Below, piece after piece: positions 1-7,092 of a stretch of 37,559 nucleotides of DNA (the stretch's first letter is position 1; each line of letters starts with the position of its first letter). The notes below the pieces were generated by a model. It searched no databases, was not told the origin of the DNA, and saw nothing but the letters and a program-made list of their open reading frames with translations. The stretch spans positions 1 to 37,559 of the forward strand of contig JAKISW010000027.1 in the NCBI GenBank assembly GCA_021648375.1, read 5' to 3'. Made by a program: the position numbers and the translations under genes. This DNA comes from Devosiaceae bacterium. GTDB taxonomy: Bacteria; Pseudomonadota; Alphaproteobacteria; Rhizobiales; Devosiaceae.

Positions 1-2
1 CA

Positions 3-125
3 GAAGAATCTGCCAAACGGCAGGGGTTGGCCTATCGCGTGGAAGCAAACCACACAGCAACACCCAAACGTGCCGTTTACACCGACAATTTCCAATCTGA
101 TCGCAAGGTGCCCTGGACGCACTAG
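3..125 (+). CDS. C-terminal end of an unidentified protein (partial)
   Basis: An open frame enters from the left edge and runs 40 codons to a TAG at 123-125. The visible residues are polar and basic and end in VPWTH. I do not recognise the family. The stop codon lies inside the CTAG at 122-125, which is repeated on the far side of the adjacent insertion sequence (969-972). The stop was therefore probably present before the insertion, and the gene is probably not truncated by it. Without the element, the first base after this stop would be 27 bases upstream of the parD-like start, so the two may once have shared a transcript. Reading direction and frame are clear; identity is unknown. Confidence 0.45.
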   Translation, partial: EESAKRQGLAYRVEANHTATPKRAVYTDNFQSDRKVPWTH

Positions 126-968
126 GGTCAGGACCTATTAAACTTATGGATTCCCTTTTGGTGTGATTTGTGATTCACCGTGGCAAAGGAGATTTGTGAT
201 GAGTGATTTATTTTGGCTTTCAAGACCACAACTTGCGAAGATTGCGCGGCACTTTCCCCTTTCGCATGGTGTGCCGCGTGTGGATGACCTGCGGGTTGTT
301 TCCGGCATCATATTTGTGATCCGCAATGGCCTTCGCTGGCGCGATGCGCCGTCTGATTACGGGCCGCATAAAACCCTTTACAACCGGTTCATTCGGTGGA
401 GCCGACTGGGTGTTTTTGATAACATATTCAGTGCATTAGTCGCGGAGGCGGAAAGTCCTGGCACCTTGATGATTGATGCCACACACCTGAAAGCCCACCG
501 GACTGCCTGCTCTCTGCTAAAAAAGGGGATGTTCCCCGCCGCATTGGCCGCACAAAAGGCGGCCTGAATTCCAAATTGCATGCGGTTTGTGATGGTAACG
601 GTCGCCCGATCATCATGTGCCTGAGCGAAGGAAATTTAAGTGATCATCTTGGTGCAAAACTGATCTACCCTGCTTTGCCTGATACTGCTTCATGTTTGAT
701 TGGCGACAAAGGTTATGACAGCGATGAATTTCGCGATGCTCTCAAGGCAAAAGGAATAACACCGTGTATTCCGCCTCGAAAGGGAAGAAACTTCCCTGCC
801 GGATATTGCAAAACCCTTTATAAACAGCGCCATAAGGTTGAAAACATGTTTGGCAGACTGAAAGACTGGCGGCGTGTAGCAACACGATATGACCGATGCG
901 CCCACACATTTTTCTCCGCAATATGTATTGCTGCTATCGTAATATGGTGGATTTAATGAGTCCTGAGC
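126..968 (+). mobile_element. IS5-family insertion sequence (IS427-like group)
   Basis: The 843-bp element is bounded by imperfect inverted repeats. The left end begins GGGTCAGGACCTATTAAA and the right end, read inward, begins GGCTCAGGACTCATTAAA. Both ends are flanked by CTAG (122-125 and 969-972), matching a target-site duplication of TA or CTAG as used by this family. Inside is a two-frame DDE transposase with a slippery heptamer. Size, ends, target and frameshift layout all fit the IS427-like group. The element looks intact and potentially active. Confidence 0.88.
199..956 (+). CDS. IS5-family transposase made by programmed -1 frameshifting
   Basis: The first frame starts at ATG 199, with an AAAGGAG ribosome site just upstream, and stops at 567. 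The second frame carries the rest of the protein to the TAA ending at 956. The slippery heptamer A AAA AAG lies at 519-525 in the correct phase. Slipping back one base there continues as GDVPRRIGRTKGGLNSKLHA, which is the family's sequence. The catalytic triad is visible: Asp in MIDATHLKAHRTA (frame 1), Asp in IGDKGYDSDEFR and Glu in RHKVENMFGRLKDWRR (frame 2). Expected product is about 250 residues, normal for the group. Neither frame alone holds all three acidic residues, so frameshifting is needed for an active enzyme. Confidence 0.88.
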
Positions 969-999
969 CTAGTAAATATGAATAAATGGAGTTTGTATC

Positions 1000-1248
1000 A
1001 TGGCAACCACCAGCCTAAGTCTTGGCGAGCATTGGGAAGTTTTTATCAAAAACGAAGTCGCAAGCGGGCGCTATGGCACCGCCAGTGAAGTCATTCGAGA
1101 TGCTTTACGCAATATGGAAGAAAAGAAAAGTAAACTTGAGGCGTTGCGCACACATTTGGGCGAAGGCGCAGCGCAATCCCAAAATGGTGAATATTTAAAG
1201 AATTATTCAATTGATAATATCATTCCCAGCTTGGATGACGATGGATGA
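1000..1248 (+). CDS. parD: ParD-like antitoxin of a type II toxin-antitoxin pair
   Basis: This 82-residue protein begins with a short beta strand (MATTSLSLGEHWEVFI) followed by the helical pattern SGRYGTASEVIRDALRNMEEKKSKLEALR. That is the ribbon-helix-helix signature of ParD/CC2985-type antitoxins. The acidic C-terminal tail would wrap the toxin and neutralise it. In known pairs ParD dimers also bind their own promoter. A GGAG lies nine bases before the start. The gene overlaps the next one by ATGA at 1245-1248, so translation is coupled. The IS5-family element ends only 31 bases upstream, leaving no room for a full native promoter and operator. Expression may now depend on the element. Confidence 0.85.
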   Translation: MATTSLSLGEHWEVFIKNEVASGRYGTASEVIRDALRNMEEKKSKLEALRTHLGEGAAQSQNGEYLKNYSIDNIIPSLDDDG

Positions 1249-1547
1249 GCGGAATATTCCACATCACCCCTCGCGCAGGTGAGGACTTAATAAGTATCGG
1301 GCGGTACACCCTCAAAAAGTGGAACAGGGTTCAACGAGACAAATATCTGCGTGAAATTGACAGGCGGTTTCAATGGCTGGCCAACAAGCCAGAACTTGGT
1401 AAACATCGCAGGGAAATTGAAGAAGGCTATTACAGCTTCCCGCAAGGCTCCCATGTAATTTTTTACATCATCCTTGAAGACCGGATTGATATTATCGGCA
1501 TTCCCCATAAGAACATGGATATTTTGAACTACTTTGATGCTGAATAA
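1245..1547 (+). CDS. parE: ParE/RelE-superfamily toxin
   Basis: The 100-residue basic protein has the ParE pattern: ITPRAGEDLISIGRYTLKKWNRVQRDKYLREIDRRFQWLANKPELGKHRREIEEGYYSFPQGSHVIFYIILEDRIDIIGIPHKNMDI. Characterised ParE toxins poison DNA gyrase, while RelE relatives cleave mRNA on the ribosome. The pairing with a ParD-type antitoxin favours the gyrase-directed type, but the target cannot be read from sequence. The start overlaps the antitoxin stop (ATGA), the usual arrangement that keeps antitoxin in excess. Length and conserved arginines look complete, so the toxin is probably functional. Confidence 0.85.
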   Translation: MSGIFHITPRAGEDLISIGRYTLKKWNRVQRDKYLREIDRRFQWLANKPELGKHRREIEEGYYSFPQGSHVIFYIILEDRIDIIGIPHKNMDILNYFDAE

Positions 1548-1644
1548 TATATTTTGCAGGCTAGCTTTTTTTGTTTGGGGTAAAAGAGCCGACCCTACAA
1601 AAGTTAATTCTGAGCCAATACCAACAAACGAGAAAGGCAACGCT

Positions 1645-1797
1645 ATGGCAAAAATACAAACCACTCTTGATCCGAATAACCTGCCTGAGCCTTCCAAGGA
1701 AGCTCTGGCAAGGCTTGACGCTATTGGCGAGGAAGACATCGAGTATAGCGACATTGCTGAACTAGATCAGGCTTTTTTCAAAAAAGCATCCAAATAA
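1645..1797 (+). CDS. Small acidic protein, possible remnant of a BrnA-like antitoxin
   Basis: This 50-residue protein starts at ATG 1645, with AGAAAGG eight to fourteen bases upstream. The stretch EEDIEYSDIAELDQAFFKKA resembles the conserved linker (DIDYSDIPELDxxF) seen in antitoxins of the BrnA/DUF4415 and related families. Those proteins usually continue into a DNA-binding or dimerisation segment, which is absent here. The frame stops 21 bases before the IS3-family element begins. It may be a genuine short antitoxin or the front part of a gene shortened by rearrangement next to the insertion sequence. No matching toxin is visible beside it. Confidence 0.4.
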   Translation: MAKIQTTLDPNNLPEPSKEALARLDAIGEEDIEYSDIAELDQAFFKKASK

Positions 1798-1880
1798 CGG
1801 TTTTGCCGCATGTCAAACTGAAGTGGTCCTGCAAAACCGGACAGGTTTGCGGCTGAGTTAAGGTGTATCGGGTTTTGTCA

Positions 1881-2732
1881 TCATGCCGCTTTCATTATTT
1901 CTTTGTCGTCAAAGTATGCCTCGTCCGGTGTTCGTTTATCAAGAGCCGTGTGGGGGCGGTCGGTATTATAGAATGTGATCCACTCGCTGATAACCCTCTC
2001 TGCAACAAAACCATCGGTTAATTCATGCAGATAAACTGCCTCCTGTTTCAGAGACCGCCACAGGCGCTCGATGAAGATGTTGTCGAGATACCGCCCACGC
2101 CCATCCATGGAGATTTTCACGCCTGCTTCGCTCAGCGTGGTGATCCATACCGCGCCGGTGAATTGGGAACCTTGATCCGTATTCATGATCTCTGGCGGGC
2201 CGTATTTGGCAATCGCCTCATCCAGGGCTTCCTTGCAAAAGCTGGCGTCCATCGTGTTTGATAATCGCCATGCCAGAACTTTGCGTGTTGCCCAGTCCAT
2301 GATGGCGACCAGATACAGAAAGCCCCGTTTCACTGGAATATAGGTGATATCGGCGCACCAGACCTGATTGGAACGGGTGATCTGCATGTTTCTAAGCAAA
2401 TACGGATAGATCCGGTTCTCGGGGTGCTTTTTACTGGTGTTGGGGCGTTTGTAAATCGCTTCAAGCCCCATCACCTTCATCAACCGGCGCACCCGGTGGC
2501 GGCCCGCATGATATCCTTTTCGTGGCAGGTAAGCTGCAATCTGACGACTGCCAAAAAATGGATATTGGGTAAACACACGATCAATCTGGCGCATCAATTC
2601 CAGCGTTTCGGCGCTGAACCCAACCGGCATGTAATACAGCGATGATCGGCTGATCCTCAGAATTTTACACTGGCGCGACAGGCTGATATCCACCCGTTTA
2701 CTAACCATTTTTTTACGCTCTTTGGGGCTCAT
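1881..2732 (-). CDS. IS3-family transposase OrfB (DDE integrase domain)
   Basis: The 283-residue protein has an N-terminal HTH_21-like region (LSRQCKILRISRSSLYYMP) followed by an rve-type integrase core. The acidic triad is visible: Asp in WCADITYIPV, Asp in MNTDQGSQFT and Glu in FIERLWRSLKQEAVYL. The C-terminal YNTDRPHTALDKRTPDEAYF is typical of IS3-family OrfB. It catalyses strand transfer with OrfA, probably as an OrfAB fusion. The ATG overlaps the orfA stop by ATGA at 2729-2732. No internal stop is seen, so the enzyme is probably intact. Confidence 0.92.
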   Translation of the reverse strand: MSPKERKKMVSKRVDISLSRQCKILRISRSSLYYMPVGFSAETLELMRQIDRVFTQYPFFGSRQIAAYLPRKGYHAGRHRVRRLMKVMGLEAIYKRPNTSKKHPENRIYPYLLRNMQITRSNQVWCADITYIPVKRGFLYLVAIMDWATRKVLAWRLSNTMDASFCKEALDEAIAKYGPPEIMNTDQGSQFTGAVWITTLSEAGVKISMDGRGRYLDNIFIERLWRSLKQEAVYLHELTDGFVAERVISEWITFYNTDRPHTALDKRTPDEAYFDDKEIMKAA

Positions 2733-3007
2733 CGCTTGAGCCCTTGTGCCAAAAAATCATTCTCCACTGCTAACCTCCCGATTTTGGCATGCAGATCTTT
2801 GATCTCACATTCACTTGGACCATGAGGCTTTGCGCCTTCAGAAAACACACCCGACAACCCCTCAACGGCCTGCTTTTTCCAAGTGCTAACCTGGGTGGGG
2901 TGTAATCTGTGCTTCGCTGCTATCTCATGGATTGTCCGGTCGCCACGCAGCGCCTCAAGCGCAACCATGGCCTTAAACTGGTCTGAAAACTTCCGTCTCT
3001 TCGTCAT
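2729..3007 (-). CDS. IS3-family transposase OrfA (helix-turn-helix)
   Basis: The 92-residue protein begins MTKRRKFSDQFKAMVALEAL and has the transposase_8 helix-turn-helix (IHEIAAKHRLHPTQVSTWKKQAVEGL). A leucine-rich segment at the C-terminus (EIKDLHAKIGRLAVENDFLAQGL) could mediate dimerisation. A T-rich run on the coding strand near ENDFLAQ is a possible frameshift site for making an OrfAB fusion. The ATGA overlap with orfB allows coupled translation instead. OrfA binds the terminal repeats, and the pair lies wholly inside those repeats. Confidence 0.9.
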   Translation of the reverse strand: MTKRRKFSDQFKAMVALEALRGDRTIHEIAAKHRLHPTQVSTWKKQAVEGLSGVFSEGAKPHGPSECEIKDLHAKIGRLAVENDFLAQGLKR

Positions 3008-3095
3008 TTTGGTATTCCTTCATCGTGTTGGAATACACCTTAACAAACTGTCCGGTTTTGCAGGACCACTTCAGTGTGCGCCTGCATTGGTGATC

Positions 3096-3150
3096 GTTAT
3101 ACCGGCGTAGGCCGGAATCCAATGTGCGAGGTCTTTGGCGTGGTGAGTTG
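3096..3150. repeat. Dispersed palindromic repeat, family A, copy 1
   Basis: A short hairpin with CCGG arms (CCGGCGTAGGCCGG) is followed by AATCCAATGTGCGAGGTCTTTGGC. Related text, close to ATCCAGTGCGCCAAGTCTTTGGC, recurs at about 4813-4868 and 13506-13567. The three copies share the core but carry different hairpins at the front. They occur only between genes. Nothing here suggests coding, and the rest of 3074-3205 shows no gene. Confidence 0.6.
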
Positions 3151-3205
3151 TAGTGGGCAATAGGTGCGCTGACTAAACTGTCGCTGTATTGTAGATGAAT
3201 ATGTA

Positions 3206-4558
3206 CTAGTTAAGGTCTCCTGGGAACGGGACACTAGGTTTTTGCTCAGTTTCTGCTGAGTCAAACTGCTGTTTTACAAGTGGCTTTGGAGCAGCAGGTG
3301 TCCACGGCTTTACACCGGCTACAGCCTGTGAATAGAAGTTGCTCAGGCATTCTTCTAGTCGTTCAATGAATTTTTTACTTCCCGAAAAATCACCAGCTAA
3401 TCCGTCATGTAAGCGCACCTCGAGAAAATTTGGCGAAATGTTGCTGTCATCGTCAACCTTTTCAGGGCTGTTTCTTAGGGCAATGATTTCAAACGCTCGT
3501 GCAGGCTTTTTCCCAGGGTAGTGCAGCAACATTTGAATACGGGGGTCAGCAACATTATTTAGTTGCCGCAATAACCAGTTGCTGCGTGCGCGGGCAGACT
3601 TCCGATCAGCAGGGGCTTTGAGCTTAATTGATATGGATATCGTTTTCCTGGCAAGGTTTGCCTTGACGAAAACAGGTGACGGAGCGTCCGGCACGTCAAG
3701 CTCGCAGTGCAGGGTGTTGGAGAGAAGCAGTTGATCAAGTGATTCCTTTTGCCATATCTGTGCATCATCCCGGCTCTTGCGCGGCAGTTTGAGTGTTACA
3801 TGCCGACCAACTTTGCGGGAAAGGATCAAGCACAGGTCCTTTTGTTCCTGATGCCACGCGGTGATTGTTTCTAAAAGTTGTGGGTCGTTTTTGGAGGGTG
3901 GAGTGCCACTGGAAAAGGCTTTAACTAAATCGCGCCAACTCCGGTTCATCTGGGTGAATCCAGAAACCCCGGTTGTACCATGCGACAGGTAGCGCTGCAA
4001 TTCGCGCATGATTAAAACCCGGTCGTTGTCTTCTATGTCCTTTTGGTTGAGTAATAAATCAACATGGGTCAAAATCATTGACCAACTGAGGTGAAATAAA
4101 TTCACTTTGCGCAAGAAAGTTGAGCGAATTGTCAATGGAGAATGTTTTGGATTGGCCGCAAAATCGTTAGATATTGTAAGTACAGCATCAATGCGTTCGT
4201 CACGAGCAAGCTTTAAGTAGGATTCCACCTGACTTTGACTGAGCGAGGCATTTTTTGCCTTAGCTTCTACCAGTAAACGAAATTCGCGTTTTCCGGTTGT
4301 TACTAAAATGAGACCATCGGGCCGGTTGATCGGTTGTGCGCGGTCGTTGGAAAAAACAACCTCAGTAAGCGCTCGAACTTTTGTGGTTTTGCCAAGTTTT
4401 GCACTAAGCGGATTGAGAAGGATTCTAGCAAATTCAGGCACAATACACATAGCGGCAAGAACAGGCGACAAAAGACGGACTTCCGTGTTTGAGTCTTTGG
4501 CAACAGGTATCAGTCGTGCGTCGTCACCCTGTTTCAGATAAATCGGTAACTTTGTCAT
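3206..4558 (-). CDS. Uncharacterised protein with a PD-(D/E)XK nuclease signature
   Basis: The 450-residue soluble protein carries, in its first third, a pattern fitting a restriction-endonuclease-like fold: Glu66 in ALTEVVF, Asp81 in RPDGLI, then Glu98 and Lys100 in LLVEAKAK. A Gln-rich helix follows (SLSQSQVESYLKLARDERID). The spacing matches PD-(D/E)XK enzymes, in which these residues bind metal and cut DNA or RNA. The middle contains a conserved-looking RYLSHGTTGVSGFTQMNRSWRDLV, and the basic C-terminal half has no fold I recognise. No methylase, helicase or partner subunit adjoins it. The neighbours are insertion sequences, a toxin-antitoxin pair and repeats, a setting typical of defence genes. 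A role in defence against foreign DNA is inferred, not shown. Confidence 0.6.
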   Translation of the reverse strand: MTKLPIYLKQGDDARLIPVAKDSNTEVRLLSPVLAAMCIVPEFARILLNPLSAKLGKTTKVRALTEVVFSNDRAQPINRPDGLILVTTGKREFRLLVEAKAKNASLSQSQVESYLKLARDERIDAVLTISNDFAANPKHSPLTIRSTFLRKVNLFHLSWSMILTHVDLLLNQKDIEDNDRVLIMRELQRYLSHGTTGVSGFTQMNRSWRDLVKAFSSGTPPSKNDPQLLETITAWHQEQKDLCLILSRKVGRHVTLKLPRKSRDDAQIWQKESLDQLLLSNTLHCELDVPDAPSPVFVKANLARKTISISIKLKAPADRKSARARSNWLLRQLNNVADPRIQMLLHYPGKKPARAFEIIALRNSPEKVDDDSNISPNFLEVRLHDGLAGDFSGSKKFIERLEECLSNFYSQAVAGVKPWTPAAPKPLVKQQFDSAETEQKPSVPFPGDLN

Positions 4559-4670
4559 CTCAATCCCCCTGCGTGATACTGGCTGCTATATGGAGCCAAT
4601 GTCAAATTTGGTATTTCTGAATTACCGGAATTACGTAGCGGAGAGTGTAAGTATGGCAGCAGTTAGTTGT
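4559..4670. other. Intergenic sequence upstream of the nuclease-like gene
   Basis: This stretch should contain the promoter of the minus-strand nuclease-like gene that starts at 4558. I see no convincing promoter pair or gene here. It opens a 540-base gene-free region (4559-5098), the rest of which is occupied by the palindromic repeats listed separately. Confidence 0.4.
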
Positions 4671-4770
4671 GTCATTGCGAGGCGCGTAAGCAACGAAGCA
4701 ATCCAGCCTGTTGGCAGAACTGATAACATTCTGGATTGCCGCGCGGCTACAAAGAACCGCTCGCAATGAC
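4671..4770. repeat. 100-bp nested palindromic repeat, family B
   Basis: The outer arms are GTCATTGCGA (4671-4680) and TCGCAATGAC (4761-4770). Nested inside are GCAATCCAG (4698-4706) and CTGGATTGC (4731-4739). The whole unit could fold into one long cruciform or RNA hairpin. A half copy (ATTGCCGCGC ... CTCGCAATGACG) lies at about 6822-6858. Palindromes of this wording are scattered between genes in several alphaproteobacterial genomes. They resemble REP or MITE-like elements whose mobilising enzyme is unknown here. Confidence 0.75.
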
Positions 4771-4812
4771 GGTGGTGGGTTTGGTGTCAAATATTCTCGG
4801 CCCGTCATTGCC

Positions 4813-4868
4813 CGGTTTATGACACAAGTGTCTGGGTAATCCAGTGCGCCAAGTCTTTGGCATGGTGA
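4813..4868. repeat. Dispersed palindromic repeat, family A, copy 2
   Basis: A small hairpin (GACACAAGTGTC) leads into GGTAATCCAGTGCGCCAAGT and then CTTTGGCATGGTGA. The second part matches the copies at 3096-3150 and 13506-13567. The variable front hairpin joined to a constant tail suggests modular assembly of these repeats. Confidence 0.6.
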
Positions 4869-4886
4869 ATTTCTTAACTAGGTTTT

Positions 4887-5047
4887 ACTACCCGAAGGAC
4901 TTCGGGCAGCTGGATCACCCGAACAAGTCGGGTGATGACGGCGGTGGAGATGGTTTCAAGTATCCTCGGTTCGTCATACTCGGACTTGATCCGAGTATCC
5001 ATTTGCGCTGTTTAAGATGGACCCCGGATCAAGTCCGGGGTGGTGCG
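4887..5047. repeat. Composite palindromic repeat, modules C and D, copy 1
   Basis: Module C contains two hairpins: CCCGAAGGACTTCGGG at about 4891-4906, and CACCCGAACAAGTCGGGTG at about 4917-4935. Module D holds CTCGGACTTGATCCGAG at about 4979-4995, and later a longer hairpin with CCCCGGA / TCCGGGG arms. The same modules in the same order recur at 6755-6970 with base changes that mostly keep pairing. No gene is present. The downstream SDR gene ends at 5099, so the hairpins lie just past its 3' end and could stabilise or terminate its message. Confidence 0.7.
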
Positions 5048-5098
5048 GGGTGTGTGGGTGAGTAAGGTTTGTCCGGACTGCTGGCCCATGATCAAATC

Positions 5099-6082
5099 CT
5101 ACGCACCTTTCAGTGCGGGAATTTTCCATTTAAAATCAACAAAATGCTCACTCATCTCCCAAAGTTTTGCTTGGCTGTTCTCATCGCGAGCATGATCGAC
5201 CACAATCGCGTCACTTACTCCGCCACGGGCTTCAGACAAACGTTGCGGACCGTAATACCCCCCCCGTTTAGCCTCAACACCCGCCGCTGCCAAAACAGTA
5301 GGAACAGAACCCTTGGCAGAGGAGTGGGCCATCAATGGAGCCATCGCCTTATACACGATTTTGAGTAGACCTTTGGGCCCGGTACTTTGCAGCTGGGTGT
5401 TGGCAAAACCGGGGTGGCAGGCAATACAAATGGCCTTGGAGCCGCCGGCCTGCAATCGCCGGTCTAAATCAATCGCGAACATTAGGTTGGCCAGCTTGCT
5501 TTGAATATAGGCATCCGTTGCACTGTAATTCTTTTCGGACATAAAATCATCAAGGTTGAGCGCTTTGAATTTATGCGCGATGGAGGAAACCACAACAATC
5601 CGTCCTTCTGCGGCTTCTACAAGATCAAGCAAAAGGCCGCTCAAAAGAAAGTGCCCCAGGTGGTTTGATGCCATCTGTAATTCAAAGCCGTCAACGGTTT
5701 TTGTTTGCGGTGGCTGCATGATGCCTGCATTATTGATCAGGCCATCAATTTTGACACAGATTTTACGCACCTCTGCTGCGCCCTTGCGCACAGAACTTAA
5801 ATCGGAGAGATCCATCTGAACCAGATCAACTTTCCCCTCAATCTCGCTGGCAAGTGCTGTGCGGGCGGGTTCGGCCCTGGCAGGTGTGCGGCACACCATA
5901 ACAATATCAGCGCCAGCCTTTCCAAGATATCTGGCCGCTTCAAAACCAATCCCCGAATTTGCACCGGTGATTACATATGTCTTACCAGAAAGATCAGGCA
6001 GTTGGTCGGGCGTCCAGTTTTTGAAACCAGAGTTAAATAAAGGTGTTGGCATGGGTTTAGTTCCGTTGGATTGATGTTGCAT
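5099..6082 (-). CDS. Short-chain dehydrogenase, retinol-dehydrogenase/protochlorophyllide-reductase-like
   Basis: The 327-residue SDR has the Rossmann motif TGANSGIG (39-46), NNAG (117-120), a catalytic Ser in VVSS (166-167) and Tyr192-x3-Lys196 (AYIQSK). The long C-terminal region and motifs such as QMASNHLGHFLLSGLL are typical of the broad group annotated as retinol dehydrogenase or oxidoreductase. Substrate cannot be told; NADP(H) use is common in the group. Met11 (codon starting at 6052) is an alternative start, and neither start has a strong ribosome site. The gene is divergent from a TetR regulator with 59 bases between, so it is probably that regulator's target. Confidence 0.85.
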   Translation of the reverse strand: MQHQSNGTKPMPTPLFNSGFKNWTPDQLPDLSGKTYVITGANSGIGFEAARYLGKAGADIVMVCRTPARAEPARTALASEIEGKVDLVQMDLSDLSSVRKGAAEVRKICVKIDGLINNAGIMQPPQTKTVDGFELQMASNHLGHFLLSGLLLDLVEAAEGRIVVVSSIAHKFKALNLDDFMSEKNYSATDAYIQSKLANLMFAIDLDRRLQAGGSKAICIACHPGFANTQLQSTGPKGLLKIVYKAMAPLMAHSSAKGSVPTVLAAAGVEAKRGGYYGPQRLSEARGGVSDAIVVDHARDENSQAKLWEMSEHFVDFKWKIPALKGA

Positions 6083-6141
6083 TAAGAGGGAGGTGTTGTT
6101 ACCATGTTTACAATGTCGACACCAATTGTCAAGATAGTAAA
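6083..6141. promoter_or_regulatory. Divergent promoter/operator between the SDR and tetR genes
   Basis: The 59-base interval carries a partly symmetric segment, TTTACAATGTCGACACCAAT followed by TGTC, with ACAAT and ATTGT arms around a central GTCGAC. On the minus strand, TTGACA followed about 16 bases later by TAAACA could serve the SDR gene. On the plus strand, TTTACA with AAGATA 18 bases on could serve tetR. If so, tetR transcription would begin at or next to its ATG (6142), giving a leaderless message, and indeed no ribosome site is visible. One bound TetR dimer could control both directions. Boundaries are inferred. Confidence 0.45.
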
Positions 6142-6681
6142 ATGACCGAAGCCCAAATTGCCCGCGAAATACTAACGGTCTTTATCCGCTACGGGTTCAA
6201 AAAAACATCAATGGCAGACATAGCTCGTGCAGCCGAGCTGTCTCGCCAATCGATCTATAATCGCTTTGGTTCAAAAGAAGCGGTGTTTGATTGGGTGGTG
6301 GAAACCTCGGCGAGGGAAGTGCTCCATCAGGTACGCACTGTTTTGAGCGCTCCAAAAGAAAAGCCATTGGAAACGCTGGTGATGGTCTATGATATCTGGC
6401 TGGGCAACTATGTCTCCCTTAGTTCCGGCGCCGGCCATGGCGCAGAAATAATGGATTTAGCCATTGCCTCCAAAAGCGCCTCAACTTCCACGCGCGAAGA
6501 AGAATTCGCAATTCTGGTTGCAGAATTCATTTTGGAATGTGACTTGGCAAAAGACATCTCATCTGCACAAAACAAGGTTTTAGTCCTTAAATTTGCGTCC
6601 AAGGGTTTGTTTTTAATTGCAAAGTCAACGGAAGAGTTTTCACAAAATATGCGGCGCATCATTACTACGACATTGGGGTGA
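6142..6681 (+). CDS. TetR-family transcriptional regulator
   Basis: The 179-residue protein has an N-terminal TetR helix-turn-helix: AREILTVFIRYGFKKTSMADIARAAELSRQSIYNRFGSKEAVFDWVV. The remainder is a helical ligand-binding and dimerisation domain with no recognisable inducer signature. It is divergent from the SDR gene at 5099-6082, the classical arrangement for local repression, so the inducer may be a substrate of that enzyme. No Shine-Dalgarno sequence precedes the ATG and a -10-like AAGATA lies only six bases upstream, suggesting leaderless translation. Family assignment is firm; target and ligand are inference. Confidence 0.88.
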   Translation: MTEAQIAREILTVFIRYGFKKTSMADIARAAELSRQSIYNRFGSKEAVFDWVVETSAREVLHQVRTVLSAPKEKPLETLVMVYDIWLGNYVSLSSGAGHGAEIMDLAIASKSASTSTREEEFAILVAEFILECDLAKDISSAQNKVLVLKFASKGLFLIAKSTEEFSQNMRRIITTTLG

Positions 6682-6754
6682 GAACCGAAAACAAAAGTTA
6701 CCACGCCGTTTAGCGCGAAAGATTGCTCGAAAGATTGCTTCCAGACGTTTAGAT

Positions 6755-6970
6755 TCTATGGCCCGAAGGGTTTCGGGCTGCTGGGTCACCCGATCAAGTC
6801 GGGTGATGACGCTGGGGTTGGAGCATTGCCGCGCTGTTGTATAAACGCTCGCAATGACGATGGTGGGTTGGGGTGCCTGATATGCTGAATTCGTCATACT
6901 CGGCCTTGATCCGAGTATCCATTTGCGCCGCTTAGGATGGACCCTCGGGTCAGGCCCGAGGGTGACGAAA
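6755..6970. repeat. Composite palindromic repeat, modules C, half-B and D, copy 2
   Basis: This block repeats the layout seen at 4887-5047. Module C gives CCCGAAGGGTTTCGGG and CACCCGATCAAGTCGGGTG. Half of family B follows (ATTGCCGCGC to CTCGCAATGACG). Module D gives CTCGGCCTTGATCCGAG and a hairpin with CCCTCGGG / CCCGAGGG arms. Paired changes in the stems keep the hairpins, which argues that structure is maintained. It lies just after the tetR gene. The wider gene-free region 6682-7242 contains this block and the tandem array but no gene I can support. Confidence 0.7.
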
Positions 6971-7092
6971 GGGGCCGGGTGATGTGGGTGTCCTGAGTGT
7001 CCCGGGGCCAGTATGACGACTGAACCGAGCCTTTGAGGGGAATTGCCATATCTTCCCTACTCCCTTGCGGGGAGGAACAAGAGGGTGGAGGA

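Larger units (their letters stand above)
1819..3073 (-). mobile_element. IS3-family insertion sequence
   Basis: The 1255-bp element is bounded by near-perfect inverted repeats of about 26 bases. The left end begins TGAAGTGGTCCTGCAAAACC and the right end is its complement, finishing at 3073. The repeats begin TG and end CA, as IS3 elements do. The transposase genes orfA and orfB lie on the minus strand. The complementary bases AC and GT just outside extend the palindrome to 1817-3075, and the next flanking bases do not form an obvious three- or four-base direct repeat. The element may have undergone recombination or deletion after insertion. Confidence 0.9.

Noticed and set aside
1287..1754. 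Long minus-strand open frame (155 codons) opposite parE
   Set aside because: It lies antisense to a clear ParE-like gene, has no family resemblance and no ribosome site, so it is a shadow frame.
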